Assembly: GCA_016777225.1 (NCBI GenBank) | Contig: JADHRW010000002.1 | Span: 65,284-129,283, forward strand | DNA length: 64,000 nt | Origin: Candidatus Thalassarchaeum sp. | Lineage (GTDB): Archaea > Thermoplasmatota > Poseidoniia > Poseidoniales > Thalassarchaeaceae | Direction of reading: 5' to 3' | Shown here: one piece after another, positions 49,332 through 58,733 of the stretch | Layout: each line of letters starts with the position of its first letter | How positions within the stretch are numbered: position 1 is the stretch's first letter | Program-made: the position numbers and the translations under genes | The notes under the pieces: model-generated | What the model was told of the DNA's origin: nothing | Seen by the model: the letters and a program-made list of their open reading frames with translations, nothing else | The model's database searches: none

Positions 49332-49676
49332 ATGAAAGAGGTTGTAACTATAGATGACTGGGAAAATACACTTTCTGAGTCAAAAATAATACTATTAATT
49401 ACTAAGAAAACGTGCAAAGATTGTATAATAGTCGAAAGATACTTGGAATTAAATAATTATTTCATAAATAAAATTCCAGTAAGAAAAATTTCTTTAGATA
49501 ATCCTAATTCTGAAATAATAAGAAATCAGATAGAATGGATTAACATAGAGGTAGATATAATTCCTTTTTGGGTTTTAATGAATCGAGGAAAACGTTTATT
49601 CAGCATTAGAGGCGACATAAAACAAGCTATGAAAATATCTACATTCTCTCAGGTGAATCAATCCCAAGAAGATTAA
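49332..49676 (+). CDS. Thioredoxin-fold protein with CKDC motif (track start 49248 probably too long)
   Basis: MKEVVTIDDWENTLSESKIILLITKKTCKDCIIVERYLELNNYFINKIPVRKISLDN...VDIIPFWVLMNRGKRLFSIRG. Confidence 0.75.
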   Translation: MKEVVTIDDWENTLSESKIILLITKKTCKDCIIVERYLELNNYFINKIPVRKISLDNPNSEIIRNQIEWINIEVDIIPFWVLMNRGKRLFSIRGDIKQAMKISTFSQVNQSQED

Positions 49677-51366
49677 GCCCGGTACTAAGAGTTCTAGCAG
49701 TAAGGCTACACAAAGCTAACCGATTATTCATTGTAGATTCTGAATCATATACTAAAACAGGGCAATTCTCATAGAATGATGCAAATTCTTGTGCTAATTT
49801 ATGTAAATAAACTGCTAGGCGATGTGGCGCATAATTATTTATTGCGTCATCTATAGACTCAGAGAATCGTATTAAAACTCTGCAAAGTGATGCTTCATTT
49901 ACATTTGTAATCTGTATTTCAGTATTTTCAAAAGAATCCTTATAGATAGATGCTTTTCTAAAAATACTACAGATTCTGGCATGAGCGTATTGAAGATAAG
50001 GAGCAGTATTACCATCAAAAGAAAGCATTTTATCCCAATCAAATACATAATTTTTATTTCTATCAACTGAAAGATCTGCATATTTAACTGAACCTATACC
50101 AATCATTTTTGAGATTTCTTTTCTTTCGGATTCTTTCATCCCAGGATTTTTCTCTAAGATAGATTTATCTGCTCTAATAATAGACTCTTCAAGTAAATCT
50201 TTCAAACTGATTGCTTCACCATCTCTACTTGCAAGTTTTTTTCCATCAGTACCAACTACTAAACCAAATGGAATATGTACAGATTTAATCGAATTGTCCA
50301 TAAAATTTGCTTGGCGGGCTACTTGAAAGACCATATCAAAGTGTTGAGATTGCTCAGCTCCAACCACATATAGAAATTCTGTACCTCCGATTTTTTCTAC
50401 ACGATTAATAATACAAGCAAGATCACTTGTAGCATAATTGTAGCCGCCATCTCCTTTGCGAATTATTAGAGGTAGTGGTTCATTCTCACGGTTTACCCAA
50501 CCTTCGGGAAATACTACCATGGCGCCATTACTCTCTACAATCAGGCCCTGATCGTCTAACCTTTGAACAACTTCTGGAAGTAACTCATCATATATTGACT
50601 CACCTGCTAAATTATCATCATTAAGTAAAACATTCAACATACGGTATACTTCGTTAAAGTGCAATAGAGAAATATCTACTAATTCCTTCCATAATTCTAT
50701 TGTTTCTGATTCTTTAGACTGAAGTTTAACAACCCGTTCACGTGATCGATTAGCAAAATCTTCAGAATTATCAAATTTATACCTAGCGTCTTTGTAGAAA
50801 TCTGTTAAATCTATATCACCTACATCTATATGATCACATTCAAGAAAATGTTCGATCAGCATGCCAAAAGGAGTCCCCCAATCGCCAATATGATTTTCAC
50901 CAATAACTTGATGTCCTTTGTATGTTAGAATCCTAGCTAATGCATCGCCTATTACTGTAGAACGTAAATGACCAACATGCATTCTTTTAGCCACATTTGG
51001 AGAAGAATAATCTATTATTATGGTTTTCTTATCTTCAATTTCAACACCTAGTTTAAAATCTGAATTTATAATCGATACTCTATCTGATAACCAAGAATTG
51101 GTAGCCTTGAAGTTAACAAAACCATTAATCGAAGAAGTAGTTGCAATATCTAATAATCTCAGATTTAGATCAGATGAGATATCATCTGCAATTTCATTAG
51201 GGGATTTTCTTAATATTTTAGATAATGAATGACATGGTAAGGCTATATCTCCATGAGATAAATCAGTAGCATTACCAATCAGATCTAACCAATCAGGTTC
51301 ACCTATTTCTAATCTCAACATAGTTTCAGAGAGTATAGGAATTATTTCATTACGAAGACTTCTCAT
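49639..51366 (-). CDS. argS: Arginyl-tRNA synthetase
   Basis: DYSSPNVAKRMHVGHLRSTVIGDALARILTYKGHQVIGENHIGDWGTPFGMLI; C-terminal DALR domain; convergent 38-nt overlap with the thioredoxin-fold gene. Confidence 0.96.
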   Translation of the reverse strand: MRSLRNEIIPILSETMLRLEIGEPDWLDLIGNATDLSHGDIALPCHSLSKILRKSPNEIADDISSDLNLRLLDIATTSSINGFVNFKATNSWLSDRVSIINSDFKLGVEIEDKKTIIIDYSSPNVAKRMHVGHLRSTVIGDALARILTYKGHQVIGENHIGDWGTPFGMLIEHFLECDHIDVGDIDLTDFYKDARYKFDNSEDFANRSRERVVKLQSKESETIELWKELVDISLLHFNEVYRMLNVLLNDDNLAGESIYDELLPEVVQRLDDQGLIVESNGAMVVFPEGWVNRENEPLPLIIRKGDGGYNYATSDLACIINRVEKIGGTEFLYVVGAEQSQHFDMVFQVARQANFMDNSIKSVHIPFGLVVGTDGKKLASRDGEAISLKDLLEESIIRADKSILEKNPGMKESERKEISKMIGIGSVKYADLSVDRNKNYVFDWDKMLSFDGNTAPYLQYAHARICSIFRKASIYKDSFENTEIQITNVNEASLCRVLIRFSESIDDAINNYAPHRLAVYLHKLAQEFASFYENCPVLVYDSESTMNNRLALCSLTARTLSTGLNLLGIDSPERM

Positions 51367-51375
51367 TCCATCACC

Positions 51376-52623
51376 TCAGGACCAAGCATACCTCAGCATT
51401 GCAGCTATACCACCAAATGAATTATGTAATGTAGCACCTTCTTCTGTATCAAGAGAAACTAAAGTCACCTTAGCTGAAGTATGAGTAGCCAATTCAGTTA
51501 ATTCATCGATAAGATCCATTGTTTTATCAGGATCTTCAACTAAATTATCGGAATTACATTTAGGACAATTTGGTATATCTGTCAGACTATTGTGAGTCTG
51601 ACTCCACTCATTAGAACATGATTTACATATCCATCCAACTCGTCTTTTACGTAAACCTTCGGATATTAATACAGTTGCAACAGCCCCTTGATCTAGAGCA
51701 TCTCTAACCATCATTTCTCCATATGTAGCCTTGGGATGTGCTTGCATCACCTCTCTAAGAAAATTATCAACTAACTTTCTTTCCACATCAAGTTCGATTT
51801 GATCCATTAATCCGCCAGCACGTTGAATTAATTCTCTTAAGCCGGAATCATTAGAATATCCAACATCAAAGTGAGGTTCTCGAATTAATTTCTTAATTTC
51901 ATGATGGAAATAATCGTTTCTTACAAGAAAATCTTTCGTGGCTCCCGGTCCACCGATGATTATCCCCTTCAAATCATCGAGCATTGGAAGCCAATAAGCA
52001 CAGGCCCTTTCGGCTGATTTCTTGAAAAAATTATGTGCGGCTTCTTCAATCAATCTTTCGAAACGTTGAGCGGATTGACCTCCTCTTCCGTGTTTAGATG
52101 GAACTTGGGAAGTAATGTGTTCTTGACAATGGTGTCTCTTACCAGATGCTAAACCATAAGCTGATTCTGATCTATCAATAACAAATAATCCATATGCAGT
52201 CTTATCAATTAACATATGTTCAAGTTGAGATGCCTCAAAAGAAGAATCACACCTATATCTGAATGAGGGGAATGCCTCAGGAGGATCGTCGACAACTACC
52301 GATATTAATCTGGTTTTGTTATTCCCAGTAATTACATGCCCGACGAATAGAGCAATCCCTCTCTCTCCAGGTGTTTTGTATCTTCCTAATGTAGAAACTG
52401 CAGATTCGATAGCGTCAGTCACGTGTTTACGAGTTGATTTAGACTTGATATTAGCTGCCTGGCCACCTTCCTGAATTAGATGATTTCTGACATCATGCAA
52501 CATCTTTTCAGGAGGTATTATCACGGTTACTAACTCTGTACCCATACCTCGCATTTTCGAAACTTCTTCTAGTGTCTTACGGGCACGAAGTTTACGTTTT
52601 TGCATCTCTAAGTCTTCGGACAC
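51376..52623 (-). CDS. prf1: Peptide chain release factor aRF1
   Basis: NIKS motif AANIKSKSTRKHV, GGQ motif GRGGQSAQRFERL, GPGATKDFLVRNDYFHHEI, C-terminal Cys pairs. Confidence 0.97.
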   Translation of the reverse strand: MSEDLEMQKRKLRARKTLEEVSKMRGMGTELVTVIIPPEKMLHDVRNHLIQEGGQAANIKSKSTRKHVTDAIESAVSTLGRYKTPGERGIALFVGHVITGNNKTRLISVVVDDPPEAFPSFRYRCDSSFEASQLEHMLIDKTAYGLFVIDRSESAYGLASGKRHHCQEHITSQVPSKHGRGGQSAQRFERLIEEAAHNFFKKSAERACAYWLPMLDDLKGIIIGGPGATKDFLVRNDYFHHEIKKLIREPHFDVGYSNDSGLRELIQRAGGLMDQIELDVERKLVDNFLREVMQAHPKATYGEMMVRDALDQGAVATVLISEGLRKRRVGWICKSCSNEWSQTHNSLTDIPNCPKCNSDNLVEDPDKTMDLIDELTELATHTSAKVTLVSLDTEEGATLHNSFGGIAAMLRYAWS

Positions 52624-52721
52624 AGGCTACCCTCGTCTACCGCCAAAGAGGTGGGCATTTCAACCCTTCATCCTCAGCATAGCCTAGACATTGATAGAGA
52701 AGCAGTGCAGCCGAATGCCTG

Positions 52722-53429
52722 ATGACGAGTATTGTGGCGGCTCTTGGAGGAAGTTTGCTACGTCCAGAAATAGAGAATAAACATCTATGGTTAGATGATT
52801 TAATATCAATAATTAGAGATAGAGTGGTAATGGGCGATAGATTGGGTCTGGTTATTGGAGGTGGTGCTCCTGCTAGAGAAGGAATTGATTTAGCAAGGCC
52901 TTTGATAAATGATGATTATCACTTAGATAAAATCGGTATTGCTGCAACTAGGTTAAATGCCACAATAATTAGGGAAGCGATTTCTGAAGCAGGGATTTCA
53001 GTTTCAGGGATTATCCCCTCCAGTGTAAATGAAGCTGTACAATTACTCGAAGAAAAACCAGTTGTAGTTATGGGAGGCACTATCCCAGGACATACTACAG
53101 ATGCAGTCGCGATAAGATTTGCAATTGCTGCTTCAGCAAAAAAATGTATTATTGCAACAAATGTAGATAGAGTATATGATGAAGACCCTCGATTAAATCC
53201 AGATACTAAAGCCCATGACTACCTAAATCATGAAGAGTTACAAAAAATTGTAGGTCCACCAGAGCATAAAAAAGCGGGCCAATCTAGTGTTGTTGATCCA
53301 ATAGGGGTTTTTGAAGCTTCAAAGGCAAAACTAGAATTAAATATATTAGACGGAAGAATAAGTAATACACTAAGGAGAGCAATGGAAGGCTCAGAATTTG
53401 ATGGTACAGTGATTTCTTCGGAGAGATAA
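52722..53429 (+). CDS. pyrH: Uridylate (UMP) kinase, archaeal type
   Basis: VAALGGSLLRPE...LVIGGGAPAREGIDLARPL...VVMGGTIPGHTTDAVAIRFAIAASAKKCIIATNVDRVYDEDPRLNPDTKAHDYL. Confidence 0.92.
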   Translation: MTSIVAALGGSLLRPEIENKHLWLDDLISIIRDRVVMGDRLGLVIGGGAPAREGIDLARPLINDDYHLDKIGIAATRLNATIIREAISEAGISVSGIIPSSVNEAVQLLEEKPVVVMGGTIPGHTTDAVAIRFAIAASAKKCIIATNVDRVYDEDPRLNPDTKAHDYLNHEELQKIVGPPEHKKAGQSSVVDPIGVFEASKAKLELNILDGRISNTLRRAMEGSEFDGTVISSER

Positions 53430-53431
53430 AT

Positions 53432-53740
53432 ATGAGTAGAGCCGATAAAATTGCTAAAATGGCCACAAGAACTGCCGTTCAGGCTAAAGAAGCATCTAAT
53501 GTTTCTAAAAAACGAAGTCGGGCGAAGAGTGGAGTAACATTTGAATTACACAAACATTGTGTAATCTGCTCAGTGCCTATATCAATAAATAATGAACCAC
53601 CATTATGCCATAGTGAAGAATGTCATATCAATAGAAGTAGAAAGGAATCCTCAAGAAAAAGGCTTTCTGTTTTATTATATGTAGGAGTAGCAGTTTTCTT
53701 AGTCCCAATAATAATACAAATTGCTGGGGCGTTAAGTTAA
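53432..53740 (+). CDS. DUF2116-like zinc-ribbon membrane protein
   Basis: HKHCVICSVPISINNEPPLCHSEECHINRSRKESSRKRLSVLLYVGVAVFLVPIIIQIAG: Zn ribbon followed by TM. Confidence 0.75.
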   Translation: MSRADKIAKMATRTAVQAKEASNVSKKRSRAKSGVTFELHKHCVICSVPISINNEPPLCHSEECHINRSRKESSRKRLSVLLYVGVAVFLVPIIIQIAGALS

Positions 53741-53759
53741 ATTGAGATACTAAGCTAAA

Positions 53760-54362
53760 GTGATTTATATGATGGTTAGAATTCTTTCGATACTCCCTGT
53801 AATTACAGGAACAATATGTGTAATATTGTTATTAGGAAGTATAATTGGTATAAATCTGGGAGATGATAGTAGTACAATAGATATGGTTCCTTGTGAGATT
53901 GATGATTCAGGAACCTGCTTCGTTGCAATGACGCCTGAGATAGATCCACCGACAATATTCGGTATACTCGATATTAATTTAGAAATAAGTTGGACAGAAA
54001 ATATAGATTCATGGTTTGCAGTAGTTGAAAGTAAAGCAGCGATTAATTGCCCACCAAGTGATAGTACATGGTTAACAGACTGTACTGCAGAAGACATAGA
54101 TGAGTACATTATAATAGGTGGAGATGATGAAGAAGATGGGATAATTAATTGGAATGTTCAAACTGATGAATATCGTATCGTCACAGGAGGGAGAGAAGGT
54201 GCAGATATTGGAGATAAACAAGTTTTGACAACAAATACAGAAATTAGTTTCGATTGGAAAGTTGAATGGATTTTATTTACCATATCAGTAACTCTCTTTA
54301 TTGGTGCTGGTGAAATGGCGTTTCCAATAAGGAAATTATTTCGAAGAATTAGAGAAAATTGA
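53760..54362 (+). CDS. Hypothetical membrane protein, two TM segments flanking a Cys-containing extracytoplasmic domain
   Basis: TM ILPVITGTICVILLLGSIIGI; Cys in MVPCEIDDSGTCF and AAINCPPSDSTWLTDCT; TM WILFTISVTLFIGAGEMAF. Confidence 0.6.
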   Translation: MIYMMVRILSILPVITGTICVILLLGSIIGINLGDDSSTIDMVPCEIDDSGTCFVAMTPEIDPPTIFGILDINLEISWTENIDSWFAVVESKAAINCPPSDSTWLTDCTAEDIDEYIIIGGDDEEDGIINWNVQTDEYRIVTGGREGADIGDKQVLTTNTEISFDWKVEWILFTISVTLFIGAGEMAFPIRKLFRRIREN

Positions 54363-54411
54363 GTGATTTAGACATCGTGTGTTTGAATAACCAGTATGTG
54401 GTGGAAGTAGC

Positions 54412-54528
54412 ATGGGTGAAGTCTGTAATAACTGTGGGACCTCAATTGACATTAGTGGTCTAGAGAAATCCTATGGAGGATATGACCTATATTGTAAAAC
54501 ATGTGGAAACCAATGGCATGTAAACTGA
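54412..54528 (+). CDS. 38-aa zinc-ribbon microprotein, not in ORF track
   Basis: MGEVCNNCGTSIDISGLEKSYGGYDLYCKTCGNQWHVN*: CxxC-x19-CxxC; abuts the convergent Nog1-like gene. Confidence 0.65.
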   Translation: MGEVCNNCGTSIDISGLEKSYGGYDLYCKTCGNQWHVN

Positions 54529-55617
54529 TTAACTGTCCATTTCTTTTCGTTGTTCGATTTCATACTTAGTACCTAATGGTTCGAGAGTCATTTCTTCTAC
54601 ATGCCAGTTTTCAGGTAAAGAAAGAGGGTTATCAATCACATCAGCACCAATCGTATCTATCAAAGTAGTACGAAATTCTTCTATTCCATCTCCACTTATT
54701 GCACAGAGTAAATGTTCAGCATCATCGGGTATTTCCTTGAGCAAGTCAGATTTAGAATGAGCTATAATTATCGGTCTTTCAGTTACTAAACTTCGGACTT
54801 CTCTTAGAAGGTTGAGTTGCTCATCTAGAGAGGTCCCTCCGGTTTCACTTGCATCAATGAGAAAAACTAAAACATCACCCACATTTTCTAATGCTGCAAT
54901 TGCTTGCATTTCGATTAAGTTCCTTTCATCCATTGGTCTGTCTAGTAAACCAGGGGTATCGACCATCTGATATGGCCGTCTCCTATGGATAAAATGCCCT
55001 AAGTGCAGTTGCTTAGTAGTAAATGGATAAGCAGCAACTTCAGGTTCTCCAGATGATAAAGCCCCAATTAATGCAGATTTACCTACATTTGGCGAACCTG
55101 CAACTACAATTACAGGCTCCGCTGAATCAACAGAAGGTAACTTCCTTAGAATATCTCTTGCCTCACCAAGCCATATTATCTGAGGAGAAATTTGATGAAC
55201 TATTGAAGAAATTCGTCCATATGCATGCCTTCTAGCAGCATGGAAACCTTCTATATCTCTCAAACGAAGAATTTTTGATTCTGATTCACTCGATATCTTG
55301 CGAACTCTTTCAGCAGCCCATTGAATTGCTCCAAGACTTTTACGATAGTCATCGTTACCTACTGCAGCATCAATTAAAGCTCTATCAAATTCTGAAAGTG
55401 CGTTCAGACTAGGCCACTTGTCAACCCATGTCCGTAGAGTGCTATCAATTGTATCTGCTGCTGATTGCGTCATCCTTACCATTTGTTTCCTTACGCGATG
55501 ATACTTATCTGGATCTTCAACTAAATCTGCCTGTTTAGATGCCTTGCGAAATGCCTTATCAAGAATTTCTTGAGGGAAAAGAACTGTTGGAATACTTCTC
55601 CACTGTGGTGATGCCAT
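54529..55617 (-). CDS. Nog1/OBG-type GTPase (archaeal NOG-like); ATG at 55617 preferred over 55653
   Basis: VIVVAGSPNVGKSALIGALSSGEPEVAAYPFTTKQLHLGHFIHRRRPYQMVDTPGLLDRPMDERNLIEMQAIAAL...IIIAHSKSDL. Confidence 0.93.
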   Translation of the reverse strand: MASPQWRSIPTVLFPQEILDKAFRKASKQADLVEDPDKYHRVRKQMVRMTQSAADTIDSTLRTWVDKWPSLNALSEFDRALIDAAVGNDDYRKSLGAIQWAAERVRKISSESESKILRLRDIEGFHAARRHAYGRISSIVHQISPQIIWLGEARDILRKLPSVDSAEPVIVVAGSPNVGKSALIGALSSGEPEVAAYPFTTKQLHLGHFIHRRRPYQMVDTPGLLDRPMDERNLIEMQAIAALENVGDVLVFLIDASETGGTSLDEQLNLLREVRSLVTERPIIIAHSKSDLLKEIPDDAEHLLCAISGDGIEEFRTTLIDTIGADVIDNPLSLPENWHVEEMTLEPLGTKYEIEQRKEMDS

Positions 55618-55734
55618 GGTCTCTCCCCTTATCTGCCGCCTATACCATCCCACTTCAAGGCAGCAGTCATTTCGGGTTTCTTACTTACATCTTTGAACCC
55701 GTTGGCTTTTCTATGACATAGTTAACCGAAGGCT

Positions 55735-56205
55735 ATGAGTACAGAGAGGCGTGGTAGAGAAGTAACGGATTTACCAGAATGGGCTAAACGAATACATCAA
55801 GAATATGGCTCACCTGAACTAGGTGATTTACAAGATATTTTCCTAGGACCACTAATTAAGAGAAGGTCTGGTTTAAGGAAAGACGATTTGATAGAAATTT
55901 TACTAGATAATAGAGCGTTACCGAAGGAATCAAGTTCAGGTACACAAACAGATCCATACATCAGAGGAATGTTAGTTGGGACCTCAAGAAATGTAGTAGA
56001 AATATGGGATGAGAATGGAGATTTTCGTTCTATTGCAAGAGATATAATCGTCGAGCTTCGTTTAATCACTCATCTAAGAAAGCCATATATTGAAGATAGA
56101 GAACTATTAACTTTCGAGAAAGAAGACATGCGAAGACGTTCGAATTTACTTGAAGAAGCAGAACGTCAAGCAGATGGAAGAGAAGATAATCATGTGTGGG
56201 ATTAA
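55735..56205 (+). CDS. Hypothetical protein
   Basis: 156-aa ORF MSTERRGREVTDLPEWAKRIHQEYGSPELGDLQDIFLGPLIKRRSG; no family recognised. Confidence 0.6.
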   Translation: MSTERRGREVTDLPEWAKRIHQEYGSPELGDLQDIFLGPLIKRRSGLRKDDLIEILLDNRALPKESSSGTQTDPYIRGMLVGTSRNVVEIWDENGDFRSIARDIIVELRLITHLRKPYIEDRELLTFEKEDMRRRSNLLEEAERQADGREDNHVWD

Positions 56206-56206
56206 A

Positions 56207-56542
56207 ATGAAGGAAAATAATGATTTGTCATCTAAAGTATGTATCCCCTGTCAAGGAGGAGTCCCCCCCCTAACAGATGAAGAAATGAATAAGTTAGTTA
56301 TAGCCCTAGATGACAGCTGGAAAATTGTTGAAAGTCACCATCTAGAAAGAGTTTGGAAATTTGATAATTTTGAGCAAGCATTAGAATTTATAAATAGTGC
56401 AGGAGGAATTTGTGAAGAGCAAAATCATCATGCAGATTTTGAACTCGGATGGGGCAGAGTTTTGGCAAAAATATACACACATAAGATCGATGGTTTAGTA
56501 GAATCTGATTTTATACTTGCAGCTAAATTTGATAAAATATGA
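56207..56542 (+). CDS. Pterin-4a-carbinolamine dehydratase-like protein (track start 56150 probably too long)
   Basis: CIPCQGGVPPLTDEEMNKLVIALDDSWKIVESHHLERVWKFDNFEQALEFINSAGGICEEQNHHADFELGWGRVLAKIYTHKIDGLVESDFILAAKFDKI. Confidence 0.92.
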   Translation: MKENNDLSSKVCIPCQGGVPPLTDEEMNKLVIALDDSWKIVESHHLERVWKFDNFEQALEFINSAGGICEEQNHHADFELGWGRVLAKIYTHKIDGLVESDFILAAKFDKI

Positions 56543-56550
56543 GGTTTATA

Positions 56551-56862
56551 ATGTCTAAAATTCATAAACATGTTTTTGTTTGTGTGAATGAAAGAGATTT
56601 AGACAATCCTAAAGGATGTTGCTTCACAAAAGATTCCCTTGAAATAATGACTAAACTTAAGAGAATTACAAAAAAATCTGGAAGAGAAGAGATTAGAGTA
56701 AATAAATCGGGTTGCCTAGGTAGTTGTGAGAAAGGAGTTGCTTGTGTTATTTATCCAGAGGGTACATGGTATACCATTCCTAATAACGATAAAGCAATAA
56801 ATGAAATCGCAAATCATATTCTTGGTGGAGAAAAAGCTTCGAATTACTCGATGAGAGAATAA
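56551..56862 (+). CDS. Thioredoxin-like [2Fe-2S] ferredoxin-domain protein
   Basis: KHVFVCVNERDLDNPKGCCFTKDSLEIMTKLKRITKKSGREEIRVNKSGCLGSCEKGVACVIYPEGTWY with four conserved-type Cys positions. Confidence 0.88.
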   Translation: MSKIHKHVFVCVNERDLDNPKGCCFTKDSLEIMTKLKRITKKSGREEIRVNKSGCLGSCEKGVACVIYPEGTWYTIPNNDKAINEIANHILGGEKASNYSMRE

Positions 56863-56881
56863 AAGAAAGAGGTCGAAACAT

Positions 56882-57910
56882 ATGAAAAAAGTGATTTATC
56901 CAAAGGTTGGCGGACCAGAGTCAATACAAATAGTTGAACATACATTAGACGATTTAGCAAGTAATCAAGTTAAAGTTAGAGTGCATAGAGCTGGTATTAA
57001 CTTTGCAGATTTGATGATGAGACAGGGCTTATATGGTTCAAATCCGAATTTTCCTTTCACACCAGGATATGAAGTATCAGGAGAAGTCATGGAATATGGA
57101 GAGCATGTTAATTGGATTAAAAAAGGTCAAAGAGTCATTGCAATGACTGGTTTCGGAGGATATTCAGAAGAAGTAATAGTAGATGCAAAAAGAATCGTTC
57201 CAATACCAGATAGTATCAGTTACGATCAAGCAGCGGCTATGCCAGTAACATACGGAACAGCATATCATATGTTAATACATTTAGGAGGATTGAAGCCAGG
57301 AGATAGTGTACTAATTCACCATGCAGCAGGAGGTGTCGGAACTGCTGCTGCTCAGATATGTCAAGCATTTGGTGCAGGATTAATTATTGGAACCGCATCA
57401 AAACCAAAAAAGGAATTTGTAGAATCTTTAGGTATGTATTTTGTCGATAAAGATCAAGATGATTTTGTAGAGGTATGTAAGAATCTAACGGAAGGTAAGG
57501 GAGTTCATCAAGCGATAGACCCGGTTGCAGGGAAGCACCTAATGAGGTCATATAATGCACTTAGAAATGGAGGGAAATTACATTGCTTTGGGGCATCCTC
57601 TGCTGTGCCTAATGAAAGAAGGTCGATGATTGCTGCATTTAACATGTGGAGAAACACACCAAAATTCAATCCAATGGATATGATGACTTCGAATAAATCA
57701 GTTTTTGGAGTGCATATGGGAAGAATGGATGATGAAGCTATTTTTGAAAATCATCTTTCAGATTTAGGGAAATTAATGGAACAGGGGAAGATAAAACCGA
57801 TTATTGACTCCGTTTGGAGATTTGACGAAGTGGCAGAAGCACAAAGATATATTCATAATAGAAAAAATAAAGGAAAAGTGCTTCTAGATTTTTCACCAAA
57901 TAAAGATTAA
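56882..57910 (+). CDS. Quinone oxidoreductase-like MDR family dehydrogenase
   Basis: VHRAGINFADLMMRQGLYGSNPNFPFTPGYEVSGEVMEYGEHV...GDSVLIHHAAGGVGTAAAQICQAFGA. Confidence 0.9.
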   Translation: MKKVIYPKVGGPESIQIVEHTLDDLASNQVKVRVHRAGINFADLMMRQGLYGSNPNFPFTPGYEVSGEVMEYGEHVNWIKKGQRVIAMTGFGGYSEEVIVDAKRIVPIPDSISYDQAAAMPVTYGTAYHMLIHLGGLKPGDSVLIHHAAGGVGTAAAQICQAFGAGLIIGTASKPKKEFVESLGMYFVDKDQDDFVEVCKNLTEGKGVHQAIDPVAGKHLMRSYNALRNGGKLHCFGASSAVPNERRSMIAAFNMWRNTPKFNPMDMMTSNKSVFGVHMGRMDDEAIFENHLSDLGKLMEQGKIKPIIDSVWRFDEVAEAQRYIHNRKNKGKVLLDFSPNKD

Positions 57911-58260
57911 GAATCAGCTAAAATTGAACCATTAAAAGTCATTTCATGATTAGGTATCATTTGGTCTCCCCAAGCTGCCTGTACTTTAACGCCAACTTCT
58001 TGGTAAGCCTCAGAATTCACTAATGTATCTAGAGTTTCTTGATTTGGCCAATATGAAACTGCAATTATTCTTTTTGCATCTTCTGCTAGTGTTGTTCTTT
58101 CACAACCATTTGCCATAGCTAAATCTAGGAAATTTCTCCAACCATTAATTTGTTTTTCTGTTAAGTCTGCGTTTTCTTCTTTCAATACGCTCCAAACCCT
58201 CATAATCATAATAGTGAGTAATAGGTCAAGGTCATGAAAATTCCCTGCAAACACTCTCAT
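57907..58260 (-). CDS. Hypothetical protein, possibly ABM (dimeric alpha/beta barrel)-like; start uncertain
   Basis: MIMRVWSVLKEENADLTEKQINGWRNFLDLAMAN...AVSYWPNQETLDTLVNSEAYQEVGVKVQAAWG; ATG overlaps aIF2-beta stop. Confidence 0.55.
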   Translation of the reverse strand: MRVFAGNFHDLDLLLTIMIMRVWSVLKEENADLTEKQINGWRNFLDLAMANGCERTTLAEDAKRIIAVSYWPNQETLDTLVNSEAYQEVGVKVQAAWGDQMIPNHEMTFNGSILADS

Positions 58261-58667
58261 AATTTAACTGGACGAGTTCCACCACATGCCTGACATTTTA
58301 GAAGAGTAGTTCGGTCTTCTTTGATAAAACGTGTATCAGGAGCTTTGCATTGTCCACACAAAATATATGATTTAACATAAGAGACTATTTTTTCTTTGAT
58401 TCTTTTAGGAGGTACACGTCCTTTGAACAGTACTCGCACTTGTTCTCTAGTGCCGGATGTACCTAATTCATTGATTAAGAATTGGTAAACATGATTCGCA
58501 TCTCTATCCATTGCATCCACAATAGCAGCAAAATTACGTAAAATTGTTTGATTACCTTCAATTAAAATCTCAGGTTCAGGCATTGTCCATCGAGATCTTT
58601 CACTAATATTCTTAGGGATACGTTCACGAGCACGTTCCAGTAAAGATTCATATTCAAAGTCAACCAT
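58257..58667 (-). CDS. Translation initiation factor aIF2 subunit beta (track start 58832 too long)
   Basis: MVDFEYESLLERARERIPKN...IEGNQTILRNFAAIVDAMDRDANHVYQFLINELGTSG...YVLCGQCKAPD-like zinc ribbon (YILCGQCKAPDTRF...LLKCQACGGTRPV). Confidence 0.95.
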   Translation of the reverse strand: MVDFEYESLLERARERIPKNISERSRWTMPEPEILIEGNQTILRNFAAIVDAMDRDANHVYQFLINELGTSGTREQVRVLFKGRVPPKRIKEKIVSYVKSYILCGQCKAPDTRFIKEDRTTLLKCQACGGTRPVKL

Positions 58668-58733
58668 TACTCCTCCGAGAAGTATCTCCTTTTTCACCCC
58701 ACCGACTGAAAAACTATGAAAGAGAAGCGTAAA

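Noticed and set aside
56262-56272. Run of eight C residues in the carbinolamine dehydratase-like gene as a possible frameshift
   Set aside because: The reading frame gives an intact protein (CIPCQGGVPPLTDEEM), so no disruption is evident.
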